A stretch of 64,000 bases of DNA from Rugamonas rubra (GTDB taxonomy: Bacteria > Pseudomonadota > Gammaproteobacteria > Burkholderiales > Burkholderiaceae_D). How positions within the stretch are numbered: position 1 is the stretch's first letter; each line of letters opens with the position of its first letter. The stretch lies in assembly GCF_900114705.1 (NCBI RefSeq), contig NZ_FOTW01000030.1:16707-80706 (forward strand), written 5' to 3'. Under the pieces are notes generated by a model, which was given only the letters and a program-made list of their open reading frames with translations, had not been told where the DNA came from and did not search any database. This document shows, piece by piece, positions 16,692 to 25,817 of this stretch. The position numbers and the translations under genes were made by a program.

Positions 16692-18014
16692 TCAATCGAG
16701 CAGGCCGTTCTGCCGGGCCAGCTTGAGCCAGCCCGGGTACTCCGTCATCAACAGGTCGTAGAGCTCGTCGTCGGCGTGCTCGTCGGGCGAGGCGACGGAA
16801 AAATAATTCGCGTTGTCGATCAGGCGCCCGTCCAGCTCGTCGAGCTTTTCCAGGAAGGGAAAATCGGAGTCGGCGAAGGCGGCCAGGCGCTTGCTGCGCG
16901 ACTTGCGGCCCTTGCCGATGCCCATGAACTGCCAGAAGATCGGTTCGCGGCTGGCCCAGCGCAGCTGCTTCTCGCTCAGCGCCTGGTCGGAGGTGCCGCC
17001 GTCGGTGACGAACATCACATACACCGGCAACGCCGCCTTTACCGGACGGCTGCGCTCGCCGCCGTCGGCGTCGGGGAAGTAGTGGCGGCGCACCCCCGCC
17101 ATCGCCCGGCCGTAGCGCGTGTCGCCCTCCAGCGGATGGGCCGCCAGCACACCCTGCACATAGTTGCTGGCGTTGCCCAGGCCCATCGGCACAGGCTGGT
17201 GCACCTGGGCGCCGAACAGGAAGACGTCAATGGCGCCGTCGTCGTCGAACTGACAGCCGAGCGCCAGGATGCGCTCGGCGAAACGCTGCACCAGCCCCTG
17301 GCGGTACAGGCCGGACATCGAGCCGGAAATGTCCAGCACCAGCGCCACCCGGGCACGGTGCTGCTGCAAACCGACCTTGCGCAAGGAGACGCCGGCGTGC
17401 TTGAGCAAACTGACCAGTTGCGGCGCTTCGCGCGCCACCCGCTTCTCCAGCGACACGGCGGCCGGCGGCGCGGCGGCGGGCACGGCGGCAGGCGCATCGG
17501 CCGCGACGGCGGCGCCAAAGTGCGCCACCAGCGCCGGCAGGCCGCCGGCAAAGCCTTGGCCGATGGCCATCAGCCGCCATGTCCCGTCCTTGCGATACAG
17601 CCGCGCCAGCATCAGCGCGCGCTCAACGGTAAAATCCGCCCCTTTGAAGGCGAAATTGGCCACCTCGCCGGCCGCGCCGCGCAGGTACAACTCGCCGCTG
17701 TCTAGGCCGGCCATGCCGCCCTCGCCGTCCACGCTGGCGGTCAGGACCAGCTGATCGACGCCGGCCGGCAGGCGCGCTAGGTCGAAGGCGAAGGCCGCGA
17801 CGGCGCCCGCCTCCGCACTCAGCCGCACCGCGCCGCAAGGGCTGAGCGGCTGGTTGAAGAAGGTCATGTAGCGCTCGTCACTGAGGACGCCTGCGCCGTC
17901 CAGGCCGAAGCAGGCCACGTCCAGCCTCAGGCCGCACGCGCGCACACCGATGCAAAACGGTCCGTCGAGCAATTGGGCGAGCGGCAGGCGCTGACCGCTG
18001 GTCAGCTGCATCAT
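16692..18014 (-). CDS. terF: TerF-like protein: TerD domain plus vWA domain
   Basis: 440 residues. An N-terminal TerD domain (about 1-165) with ACFGLDGAGVLSDERYMTFF is followed by an Ala/Pro linker and a von Willebrand A domain (about 215-440). The MIDAS motif VALVLDISGSMSG and the later FVTDGGTSD metal-site loop are intact, so it should bind a divalent metal and a protein partner. TerF has the same architecture. Two ATGs (18014, 18011) are possible starts; neither has a strong ribosome site. Confidence 0.9.
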   Translation of the reverse strand: MMQLTSGQRLPLAQLLDGPFCIGVRACGLRLDVACFGLDGAGVLSDERYMTFFNQPLSPCGAVRLSAEAGAVAAFAFDLARLPAGVDQLVLTASVDGEGGMAGLDSGELYLRGAAGEVANFAFKGADFTVERALMLARLYRKDGTWRLMAIGQGFAGGLPALVAHFGAAVAADAPAAVPAAAPPAAVSLEKRVAREAPQLVSLLKHAGVSLRKVGLQQHRARVALVLDISGSMSGLYRQGLVQRFAERILALGCQFDDDGAIDVFLFGAQVHQPVPMGLGNASNYVQGVLAAHPLEGDTRYGRAMAGVRRHYFPDADGGERSRPVKAALPVYVMFVTDGGTSDQALSEKQLRWASREPIFWQFMGIGKGRKSRSKRLAAFADSDFPFLEKLDELDGRLIDNANYFSVASPDEHADDELYDLLMTEYPGWLKLARQNGLLD

Positions 18015-18161
18015 GGCCGCACCGCGCGCTTCAGGCCGGTGCTGAGGCCGAGGGCTGAGGCACCGGCAATCGGGATTCTCTTACTGTCCGACAATCTCTC
18101 GACGGCGGCGCGGCCGCTTGGTGTCTCTGCCATGGTGTGCTTTCATTGGCGGTAAAGTGAG

Positions 18162-18187
18162 AACCGGGAGGCGCAGGCCTCCCGGTT
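18162..18187. other. GC-rich intergenic hairpin within the Ter operon
   Basis: AACCGGGAGGC and its inverted copy GCCTCCCGGTT form an 11-bp stem with a 4-base loop in the 223-base gap between the second terD and terF. There is no U-run on the minus strand, so it may be a processing or RNA-stability element rather than a terminator. Confidence 0.5.
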
Positions 18188-18237
18188 GGTGAACCGGCCG
18201 CCCTGCGGCGGCCGGCGCGGTGCTGCCGCCGGAACGA

Positions 18238-18813
18238 TCAGGCGTTGACGCCGAAGGAACGGGCCAGGGGGCCGAGGCCGCCCTTGAAGCCCTGGCCGAT
18301 GGCCTTGAACTTCCACTCGGCGCCGGCGCGGTACAGCTCGCCGAAGATCATCGCCGTCTCCACCGAGCCGTCCTCGGACAGGTCGTAGCGGGCCAGCTCG
18401 GCGTTGCCGTTGCCGTTCAGGCAGCGGATGAAGGCCTTGGCCACCATGCCGAAGTTTTGCTTGCGCTGCTCGGCCTCGTGGATGGTGACGCAGAAGGCGA
18501 TGCGCTCGACCTCGGCCGGCACCAGGGCCAGGTCGATGGTCAGCTGCTCGTCGTCGCCGTCGCCGCCGCCGGTGGTGTTGTCGCCGGCGTGGGTCAGCGA
18601 GCCGTCGCTCGACTTCAGGTTGTTGTAGAAGATGAAGTCGGCGTCGCCGCGCACCTTGCCGTCGGCCTTCAGCATGAAGGCGCTGCCGTCGAGGTCGAAA
18701 CCGGCGCCGTCGGTGGCGCGCGGGTCCCAGCCCAGGCCGATCACGACCTTGCTCAGGCCCGGTGCTTCCTTGCTGAGGTTGACGTTGCCGCCTTTTTGCA
18801 AACTAATCGCCAT
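18238..18813 (-). CDS. terD: TerD family protein
   Basis: 191 residues covering one full TerD domain. The signature GGNVNLSKEAPGLSKVVIGLGWDP opens it, then FDLDGSAFML and the Ca2+-binding HAGDNTTGGGDGDDEQL. The ending GELYRAGAEWKFKAIGQGFKGGL fits TerD/TerE equally well. GGGAG lies six bases before ATG 18813. Together with its neighbour at 18896 it forms a tandem pair, as TerD-TerE do in classical ter clusters. Confidence 0.93.
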   Translation of the reverse strand: MAISLQKGGNVNLSKEAPGLSKVVIGLGWDPRATDGAGFDLDGSAFMLKADGKVRGDADFIFYNNLKSSDGSLTHAGDNTTGGGDGDDEQLTIDLALVPAEVERIAFCVTIHEAEQRKQNFGMVAKAFIRCLNGNGNAELARYDLSEDGSVETAMIFGELYRAGAEWKFKAIGQGFKGGLGPLARSFGVNA

Positions 18814-18895
18814 ACTGAACTCCCGTTAAAAGTTTTTAAAAGAATTAATGCTTGCCGGCGGGAATATCACCTTGCCGCATTCCAAAAGCGCGGAA

Positions 18896-19474
18896 CTAGG
18901 CGACGTCCACGCCATATTGGATCGCCAGCGCGGCCAGTCCGCCGGAATAACCCTGGCCGACGGCCTTGAATTTCCACTCGCCATTATGTTGGTATACTTC
19001 CGCGAAAATCAATGCCGTTTCGGTGGAATAATCTTCCGACAGGTCGAAACGGACGATTTCCACGCCGCTCACACTGTTCACCACGCGCACGAAGGCCTCG
19101 CGCACCATGCCGAAATTCTGTCCACGGGCGGCGGCGTCGTGGATGGTGACGGCCACCACCAGGCGCTGGATCTCGGCCGGCACCATGGCCAGCGTGACCT
19201 GCAGGCTCTCGTCGTCGCCCTCGCCGGCGCCGGTCCGGTTGTCGCCGGTGTGCTGGACGGCGCCGCAGGTCGAACTCAACTGGTTATAAAAAATGAAATC
19301 GTGGTCGCCGCGCACCTTGCCGCTGGCCTGCACCATGAACAGACTGGCGTCGAGGTCGAAATCGGCACCGTTGGTCGAGCGCGCCTCCCAGCCCAGGCCG
19401 ATCTGGATCTTTTCGACCGACGGGTCGGTCTTCGACAAGCTGACGTTGCCACCCTTGCTCAAACTAATTGCCAT
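18896..19474 (-). CDS. terD: TerD family protein, first gene of the Ter operon
   Basis: 192 residues, paralogue of the 18238 product. It has SKGGNVSLSKTDPSVEKIQIGLGW, DFDLDASLFMV and the acidic loop GDNRTGAGEGDDES. GAGGAG is six bases before the ATG. A good promoter (TTGATT, 17 bases, TATTCT) lies about 60 bases upstream, so this gene probably heads the whole minus-strand operon to 8915. Confidence 0.93.
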   Translation of the reverse strand: MAISLSKGGNVSLSKTDPSVEKIQIGLGWEARSTNGADFDLDASLFMVQASGKVRGDHDFIFYNQLSSTCGAVQHTGDNRTGAGEGDDESLQVTLAMVPAEIQRLVVAVTIHDAAARGQNFGMVREAFVRVVNSVSGVEIVRFDLSEDYSTETALIFAEVYQHNGEWKFKAVGQGYSGGLAALAIQYGVDVA

Positions 19475-19802
19475 ACCATGCTCCTCTTTTTTCCCGCCCC
19501 GGCGCGCACAGGCCGCGGACGGGCGACGACGGAGAATAGCTTAAAATACCAGTGCAATCAAATCCAAAAAAATACTAGCGAAGAACACTTGCAAAACACA
19601 AGTTAATCCCCATGTGGGCGCTCGGAAGCGTGGGCAAAAATATTTTGCAACACGGAAACTTTCCAGTAATATATGTCAATCCCGCTTGCCTGTACATAGC
19701 CGGCAAGCGAGTAAATGGAACAACCGTCTTGCGCCGATTCTTATAATATGCAGCAGCAATTCAATACCGCTTCATGACAGCGCTTAAACAATTGGAGAAA
19801 CG
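19475..19802. promoter_or_regulatory. Divergent control region between the two Ter operons
   Basis: 328 bases without a gene and clearly AT-richer than its flanks. On the minus strand TTGATT (19556-19561) and TATTCT (19533-19538) are 17 bases apart and point at terD. Toward the plus strand there is a TATAAT at 19742-19747, about 55 bases before terY, without a good -35. Between them is an inverted repeat CGCTTGCC-11 bases-GGCAAGCG (19683-19709), a candidate regulator site shared by both directions. Confidence 0.55.
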
Positions 19803-20441
19803 ATGAGAAGGCTACCCGTATACTTACTGCTCGACACGTCCGGCTCGATGAGCGGCGAACCGATCGAGGCAGTGCGCAATGGCATGCAAACGCTGGTGTC
19901 GGCCCTGCGGCAAGACCCGCACGCGCTGGAATCGGCGTTTTTGTCGGTCATCACCTTCAACGAGACGGCCCAGCAAGTGGTGCCGCTGACCGAGCTGGGC
20001 CAGTTCCAGATCCCCGTGCTGGCCGCCAGCGGCACCACCTCGATGGGCGCCGCGCTCGACCTGCTGTGCGTGCGCGCCGCCGCCGAGGTGGCCAAAACCA
20101 CCGCCGAGCAAAAAGGCGACTGGAAGCCGATCGTCTTCATGATGACCGACGGCGTCGCCACCGACGAGTTGGACGCCGGCATCGCCGCCCTCAAGGCGGC
20201 CAAGCTGGGCGCCTTTATCGCCTGCGCCGCCGGCCCGGCCGCCAACGTCACCGACCTGCAGCGCATCACTGACTCCGTGGTGCGCCTGGACACGGCCGAC
20301 AGCAACACCATCAAGGCCTTCTTCAAGTGGGTCAGCGCCTCGATCGCTACCACCAGCCAAAAGGTCGACCTGGCCAAGAAGGAAGCGGCCGGCCTGGACG
20401 ACCTGCCGCCGCCACCGCCGGAAGTGAACGTGGTGCTCTAA
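19803..20441 (+). CDS. terY: TerY-type vWA domain protein 1
   Basis: 212 residues, essentially one vWA domain. The MIDAS DTSGSMSG is at residues 12-19, and MMTDGVATDEL carries the third metal loop. The tail ends in a short DLPPPPPEVNVVL motif, which recurs in the next gene and may be a binding peptide. TerY pairs with a PP2C phosphatase and a kinase (the TerY-P triad), both of which follow here. GGAG lies before the ATG. Confidence 0.92.
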   Translation: MRRLPVYLLLDTSGSMSGEPIEAVRNGMQTLVSALRQDPHALESAFLSVITFNETAQQVVPLTELGQFQIPVLAASGTTSMGAALDLLCVRAAAEVAKTTAEQKGDWKPIVFMMTDGVATDELDAGIAALKAAKLGAFIACAAGPAANVTDLQRITDSVVRLDTADSNTIKAFFKWVSASIATTSQKVDLAKKEAAGLDDLPPPPPEVNVVL

Positions 20442-20556
20442 ACCGCTGCCACAGTTGTCGCGGCCGGCGCCAGCGCCGCCGCCATCCGCCCCCGGCGCCG
20501 CCTTGGCGCGCCGGGGCGCAGCTCCATCCCATGCCAGTTTCCATCCAGGGGGCACC

Positions 20557-21198
20557 ATGACCGTACGCCGTTTACCCGTTTATCTCGCGCTCGACACCTC
20601 GGGTTCCATGCGCGGCGAGCCGATCCAGGCCGTCAACGTGGGCCTGCAAGCCTTTCTCGCCTCTCTGCGGCAAAACCCGTTCGCGCTGGAAAGCGTGCAC
20701 CTGTGCATCGTCACCTTCGACGGCAAGGTCAACCAGGTCTTGCCGCTGACCCCGCTCGACGCCGTCAACCTGCCCGAGATCACCTGCCCCGAGTCCGGCC
20801 CCACCTTCCTCGGCGAAGCCCTGCACGCCATCTGCGACATGGTGGCGCGCGACATCCGCGTCACCAGCGCCGAGCAAAAGGGCGACTGGCGGCCGCTGCT
20901 GTTCATCATGACCGACGGCAAGCCGTCCGACACCGAGGCCTACAACCAGGCCATCGGGCGCGTCCAGCAGGCCCGCTTCGGCACCGTGGTGGCCTGCGCC
21001 GCCGGGCCGAAGAGCACGCCCGACCAGCTCAAGCAGCTGACCGAGCACGTGGTCAGCCTGGACCAGATGGACAGCACCGGCTTCTCCAAGTTCTTCCAGT
21101 GGGTCACCGTGGCCGTCACCGCCAGCACCACCAGCGCCGGCACCCAGGCCTCCACCGAGCTGCCGCCGCCGCCGCCGGAAGTGCAGATCGTCCTATGA
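20557..21198 (+). CDS. terY: TerY-type vWA domain protein 2
   Basis: 213 residues, a close paralogue of the previous gene: MIDAS DTSGSMRG, IMTDGKPSDTE, and the same Pro-rich C-terminal tail ELPPPPPEVQIVL. ATG 20557 follows AGGGGG and starts the conserved RRLPVYLALDTSGS; the longer open frame from 20455 adds only low-complexity sequence. Probably a tandem duplicate. Confidence 0.92.
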   Translation: MTVRRLPVYLALDTSGSMRGEPIQAVNVGLQAFLASLRQNPFALESVHLCIVTFDGKVNQVLPLTPLDAVNLPEITCPESGPTFLGEALHAICDMVARDIRVTSAEQKGDWRPLLFIMTDGKPSDTEAYNQAIGRVQQARFGTVVACAAGPKSTPDQLKQLTEHVVSLDQMDSTGFSKFFQWVTVAVTASTTSAGTQASTELPPPPPEVQIVL

Positions 21199-21231
21199 GC
21201 CGTCCATCTCACACCGCGCCGGGGAGTTGAT

Positions 21232-22278
21232 ATGCGCCGCCTGCCGATTTACCTCTTGCTCGACGTTTCCGAATCCATGGTCGGCGCCAACCTGCGCCAC
21301 CTGCAACAGGGCCTGGCCCGGCTGATCGCCACCCTGCGCACCGACCCGCACGCGCTGGAGAGCGTGTTCCTGTCGACCATCGTGTTCGCCGGCAAGGCGC
21401 GCACGCTGACCCCGCTCACCGAGCTGGCCCTGTTCTACCCGCCGCGCCTGCCGGCCGGCTCGGGCACCTCGCTGGGCGCCGCCCTCGAGCACCTGATGGA
21501 CGAGCTGGACCGCAACATCGTCGCCGGCAGCGCCGAGCGCAAGGGCGACTGGCGGCCGGTGGTCTACCTGATGACCGACGGCAAGCCGACCGACGACATC
21601 GAGCCGGCGCTCAAGCGCTGGCATGCCAAGTACGCGCAACGGGTCACGCTGGTGGCCATCGGCATCGGCGCCCACGCCGCCCTGCCGGTGCTGCACCGGC
21701 TCACCGAGAACGTGCTGTCGCTCGACGTCAACGGCGAGGAGGACTTCAAGCGCTTCGTCGACTGGGTCTCGCGCTCGGTGGCGGCGCAGAGCCGCAGCGT
21801 GGCGACGGCCGGCGGCGGCGTCAACCTGGCCAAGCTCGACGACGGCATCATGCGCAAGATCGGCGCGCTGGAGAACGCCGGCACGGTCGACGAGGACCTG
21901 GTGGTGCTCACCGGGCGCTGCCAGACCAACGCCCTGCCCTACCTGATGAAGTACGAGCGCAACCTGCACCACCTCGGCCAGGGCGGCCTGGACATGAAGG
22001 TCGACCTGTACAAGCTGACCGGCGTGTTCGCCATGGAGCAGGACTACGACGAGTTGTCGGACGCGCGCGCGCTGCTGCGCACCGTCAACACCGACGCCCT
22101 GGTCGGCTCGCCCGGCTGCCCGCACTGCGGCAACCCGATCGGCTTCGCCATGTGCGGCTGCGGCCAGATCATGTGCATCCGTGGCGAGGGGCCGGCCACC
22201 TGCCCCGGCTGCGGCAAGGCCTGCAATTTCACCGCCGGCGACGGCGAGGGTTTCGATGTCGCCCGCTCGCGCGGCTAG
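21232..22278 (+). CDS. terY: TerY-type vWA protein 3 with C-terminal zinc ribbon
   Basis: 348 residues. The vWA domain (1-200) has a changed MIDAS, DVSESMVG instead of DxSGS: Gly is replaced by Glu while both Ser/Asp ligands remain, so metal binding may differ. A C-terminal extension includes a helical part (residues 200-290) and a zinc ribbon from Cys296 to about Cys327 (CPHCG ... CGCG ... CPGCG). This is the TerY-C arrangement. It sits 12 bases upstream of the PP2C gene. Confidence 0.9.
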   Translation: MRRLPIYLLLDVSESMVGANLRHLQQGLARLIATLRTDPHALESVFLSTIVFAGKARTLTPLTELALFYPPRLPAGSGTSLGAALEHLMDELDRNIVAGSAERKGDWRPVVYLMTDGKPTDDIEPALKRWHAKYAQRVTLVAIGIGAHAALPVLHRLTENVLSLDVNGEEDFKRFVDWVSRSVAAQSRSVATAGGGVNLAKLDDGIMRKIGALENAGTVDEDLVVLTGRCQTNALPYLMKYERNLHHLGQGGLDMKVDLYKLTGVFAMEQDYDELSDARALLRTVNTDALVGSPGCPHCGNPIGFAMCGCGQIMCIRGEGPATCPGCGKACNFTAGDGEGFDVARSRG

Positions 22279-22290
22279 GAGGTGCAATCG

Positions 22291-24195
22291 ATGTCCGGCA
22301 ATGAGCAACTGAAACTCGCCGTGCGGCTCCACCTGATTGGCGAAGCCAGGGTGGCCGACGACTTCCACGTGGTCGACGCTTTTTTGCAAAGCGACGACTG
22401 CATGAATTTGATCCGCGTCTTCGACGACAAGCTGCGCAAGCAACTGGCCAGCTTCCGCCATTCGCGCCCCGCCGCCGCGCCGACGGTGCGGCCGATGACG
22501 CTGGACGAGCTGAGCCCGGGGATCGCGCCCAAGCCGCCGGCCACGGCGGCAGCGACGGCAGCAGCTGCGCCAACGGCAACGGTAGCGCCTTCGACCACGA
22601 CCGCGCCTCCGCAGCCAGCAATGGCGGCCGCGCCCGCGCCAGCATCCCCAGCTACGGCGACGGCAACGGCGACGGCGCCAGTACCGGCGCCGGCCCTCCC
22701 GCCTGCCGCAATGGCGGCAACGAGCGCCTCGGCAGCATCGGCTAACGTCGATTCGCCGTCGCCGGCCACCACCAGCACAACCACGTCCGCAGCCATGACC
22801 GCAAACACACCAGCCCAACCACCAGCCCCATCACCGGCGGCAACGCCCGCAGCCGTACCCGTCGACGTATCGGCGCCAGCAGCGACGCCGGCTGCCACCG
22901 CCGCGCCGGCGCCGGCGCCAGTTCAAGCAGCGCCGGCCCAAGCGCTGCCGCCGCCGGCCGCCGAACCGCCCGCCCTCACCTTCCGGCTGCGCAACGCGCG
23001 CGCCGGCGAGGCCTACGCACACTCGCTGGAAGTCCTGCCCGCCGGCGCCCCGCCGATCCGCTACACCAGGATCACCGTGCCGACCACGCTGGACCTGCAC
23101 GCCGACCTGGCCAGCGGCGCCATCAGCGGCACGCCGGCCCTGCCGGGCGACTACGACATCGAGCTGGCCTACCGCCTGGACGGCCCGCCCGGCGGCGCCG
23201 AGCGGCGCGCCAGCGTCAAGCTGCTGGTCAACGCCGACCCGCGCAGCATGTGGCAGAACCTGCCGTCCAAACGCGACGACGTCTATTGGAAGCCCGACGA
23301 GGACAGCGGTTTCATCGACGCCGGCGCCCTCAAGCTGGTCGCCGCCAGCAAGCGTGGCCGCTCGCACGCCCACGTCGGCAGCTTCCGCGACGACGACTTC
23401 AGCCTGGCCCACCTGCCGCAATCCGGCTGGCACGTCGCCGTGGTCGCCGACGGCGCCGGCAGCGCCAAGTTCTCCCGCCGTGGCGCCCAACTGATCTGCG
23501 CCGAGGCGCTGCAGCACCTGCAGCGCACGCTCGACGGCGCCGAGGGCCAGGCCATCGACCAGGCGGCGCAAGCCTACGGCGCCCTGCTGGCGCAGGCGCC
23601 GGACGACGCCACCAAGGAGCTGGCCCGCCAAACCCTGCACGGCAAACTGTTCGTCACGGTCGGCCACGCCGCCTATTACGCCGTCAAGGCCATCGTGCGA
23701 GAAGTGGCGGCGCAGGGCGACCCGCAAACCAGCTACAAGGACTACTCCAGCACGGCGCTGATCGCCGCCTGCAAGCGCTACCCCTTCGGCACGCTGCACG
23801 TCGCCTACTGGGTCGGCGACGGCGCCGTCGGCGTCTACAGCAAGCGCGACGGCGTCACCCTGCTGGGCGAGGTCGACAGCGGCGAATACTCCGGCCAGAC
23901 CCGCTTCCTCGACCCGGGCGAGGTCAGCCAGGAGGCGCTGCTGCGCCGCACCCGCTTCGCCCTGACCGACACCGACAGCGCGCTGGTGCTGATGAGCGAC
24001 GGCGTCTCCGACCCCAAGTTCGAAACCGACGCCCGCCTGGCCCGGGCCGCCGTGTGGGACGAGCTGTGGCAGGAGCTGGAGCAGACCGGCGCGCTGGCGG
24101 CCGACGCCGCCGCGCCGCAACAACAGCTGCTCGACTGGCTGGACTTTTGGTCAGCCGGCAACCACGACGATCGCACGATCGCCATCATCCATTAA
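22291..24195 (+). CDS. PP2C-type protein phosphatase with Ig-like domain and long Ala/Pro linker
   Basis: 634 residues. A short N-terminal helical domain (1-65) is followed by a very long Ala/Pro/Thr linker (about 80-225), an Ig/cadherin-like domain (about 230-320, with AISGTPALPGDYDIEL resembling the He_PIG repeat) and the PP2C catalytic domain (about 340-634). Metal-binding Asp motifs are visible: VVADGAGSAK, YWVGDGAVGVY, LMSDGVSDPK and NHDDRTIAII. It removes phosphate from Ser/Thr, presumably countering the kinase encoded next. AGGAGG is 8 bases before ATG 22291. Confidence 0.9.
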   Translation: MSGNEQLKLAVRLHLIGEARVADDFHVVDAFLQSDDCMNLIRVFDDKLRKQLASFRHSRPAAAPTVRPMTLDELSPGIAPKPPATAAATAAAAPTATVAPSTTTAPPQPAMAAAPAPASPATATATATAPVPAPALPPAAMAATSASAASANVDSPSPATTSTTTSAAMTANTPAQPPAPSPAATPAAVPVDVSAPAATPAATAAPAPAPVQAAPAQALPPPAAEPPALTFRLRNARAGEAYAHSLEVLPAGAPPIRYTRITVPTTLDLHADLASGAISGTPALPGDYDIELAYRLDGPPGGAERRASVKLLVNADPRSMWQNLPSKRDDVYWKPDEDSGFIDAGALKLVAASKRGRSHAHVGSFRDDDFSLAHLPQSGWHVAVVADGAGSAKFSRRGAQLICAEALQHLQRTLDGAEGQAIDQAAQAYGALLAQAPDDATKELARQTLHGKLFVTVGHAAYYAVKAIVREVAAQGDPQTSYKDYSSTALIAACKRYPFGTLHVAYWVGDGAVGVYSKRDGVTLLGEVDSGEYSGQTRFLDPGEVSQEALLRRTRFALTDTDSALVLMSDGVSDPKFETDARLARAAVWDELWQELEQTGALAADAAAPQQQLLDWLDFWSAGNHDDRTIAIIH

Positions 24196-24207
24196 GGAGT
24201 TACAGGC

Positions 24208-25707
24208 ATGACGAAGATAGTCAGCGTCACGGCGGCCGACGGCTCCACCATCGAGTTCTACGACGAGGTGAAAGCCTCGGGCGGCATGAAGGACGTCTAC
24301 TTCTCCCCCACCGGCAAGTACGTGGTGGCCTTCTTCCGTGGCCCAGCCGATCCCGCGTTGCGCGAGCGCCTAGCCATGATCACCGGCTCCTACCGCGAGC
24401 GCATCCTCAACCAGCCCGGCGGCGAGTACTGGAAAAAGCTGTTCTGCTGGCCCACCACCATGCTCGAACACGAGGGCCGCGTCGGCGTCGTCGCCCCGTT
24501 CTACGAGGACGACTTCTTCTTCAAGCACGGCTCGCGCAACAACGACATGCTCGGCATCAAGGGCCGCGAGAAGGAAGGCAAGTGGTTCGCCTCGCCGTCC
24601 AACCGCAACAAGTTCCTCGACCCGCGCGAGCTGGGCGACTGGATGCGCCAGATCAAGCTGTGCCTGATGATCGCCCGCGCCGTGCGGCGCATGCACGCGG
24701 CCGGCCTGGCCCACTCCGACCTGAGCTACAAGAACGTGCTGATCGACCCGACCACCGGGCGCGCCTGCCTGATCGACATCGACGGCCTGGTGGTGCCCGG
24801 CAAATTCCCGCCCGAGGTGGTCGGCACGCCCGACTTCATCGCGCCCGAGTGCGTGATGACGGCCCACCTGGAACGCAACGACCCGCAGCGCAAGCTGCCC
24901 TCGATCAGCACCGACCGCCACGCCCTGGCCGTGCTGATCTATATGTACCTGCTGTTCCGCCACCCGCTGCGCGGCGACAAGGTGCACGACGTCAACGACC
25001 CGCACAAGGACGAGGAGCTGTCGATGGGCGCCAACGCGCTGTTCGTCGAACACCCGACCGACATCTCCAACCGCATCAAGACGGCCAACCTGAAGGCCTT
25101 CGAGCTGCCCTGGAAGGACACCGCGCGGCTGCCCTACCACGTCGTCGGCCCCTACCTGTCGGAGCTGTTCACGCGCGCCTTCACCAGCGGCCTGGCCGAC
25201 CCGGCGCAGCGGCCCACCGCCGACGAGTGGGAAAACGCCCTGGTCAAGACGGTCGACCTGCTGCAACCCTGCGCCAACCCCGCCTGCGAGCAGAAGTGGT
25301 TCGTCTTCGACAACAAGACCAAGCCGGTCTGCCCGTTCTGCCAGACCCCGTTCGTCGGCCCGCTGCCGGTGCTCAACCTGTACTCCTCGCGCAAGGAGGG
25401 CGCCTTCCGCCCCGAGGGACACCGGCTGATGGTCTACACCAACCAGTCGCTGTTCCAATGGCATATCGACCGCGACATCGCCCCCAACGAGCGCCTGAGC
25501 GAGGAGCAGAAGCGCCGCGTCGGCTACTTCGTCTTCCACCAGAACGTCTGGTATCTGGTCAACGAGGGCATGCCCGATTTGATCGAGGTGCAGACCAAGA
25601 CGCCGATCCCGGTCGGCGGCAAGGTCGCGCTGACCGACGGCGCCCAGCTGCTGACGTCGAAGAAGCCGAGCGGCCGCCTGTTCGTCGTCCAGCTGGTCAA
25701 CCAGTAG
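24208..25707 (+). CDS. Protein kinase of the TerY-P triad with zinc ribbon
   Basis: 499 residues. The catalytic loop is HSDLSYKN (169-176) and the metal loop is DIDG (Asp192 region, in place of DFG), then GTPDFIAPE as an activation-segment end. The glycine loop is weak, as in other Ter-associated kinases. A zinc ribbon begins at Cys355 (CANPACE ... CPFC), followed by a beta-rich C-terminal domain of about 115 residues that could be FHA-like or OB-like; I cannot decide. AAGGAG precedes the ATG. It is 12 bases downstream of the phosphatase gene. Confidence 0.9.
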   Translation: MTKIVSVTAADGSTIEFYDEVKASGGMKDVYFSPTGKYVVAFFRGPADPALRERLAMITGSYRERILNQPGGEYWKKLFCWPTTMLEHEGRVGVVAPFYEDDFFFKHGSRNNDMLGIKGREKEGKWFASPSNRNKFLDPRELGDWMRQIKLCLMIARAVRRMHAAGLAHSDLSYKNVLIDPTTGRACLIDIDGLVVPGKFPPEVVGTPDFIAPECVMTAHLERNDPQRKLPSISTDRHALAVLIYMYLLFRHPLRGDKVHDVNDPHKDEELSMGANALFVEHPTDISNRIKTANLKAFELPWKDTARLPYHVVGPYLSELFTRAFTSGLADPAQRPTADEWENALVKTVDLLQPCANPACEQKWFVFDNKTKPVCPFCQTPFVGPLPVLNLYSSRKEGAFRPEGHRLMVYTNQSLFQWHIDRDIAPNERLSEEQKRRVGYFVFHQNVWYLVNEGMPDLIEVQTKTPIPVGGKVALTDGAQLLTSKKPSGRLFVVQLVNQ

Positions 25708-25817
25708 AGCGGCGGCGCCGGGCCGGCGCCGCCATCGCATAGCGCCGGCCGCCGCCGGCGCGCTTTCCCCATCCCCCCGCTAGCCCGCCGCGACAGAACA
25801 GCGCCACCGGGGGCCGC

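Noticed and set aside
22500..22980. Frame error or repeat artefact in the PP2C gene
   Set aside because: The Ala/Pro run stays in frame, joins two sensible domains and uses varied codons, so it is a true linker.
23250..25742. 830-codon plus-strand frame overlapping the PP2C and kinase genes
   Set aside because: It is the other reading frame of two genes with clear motifs; Arg/Ala-rich and with no recognisable domain.
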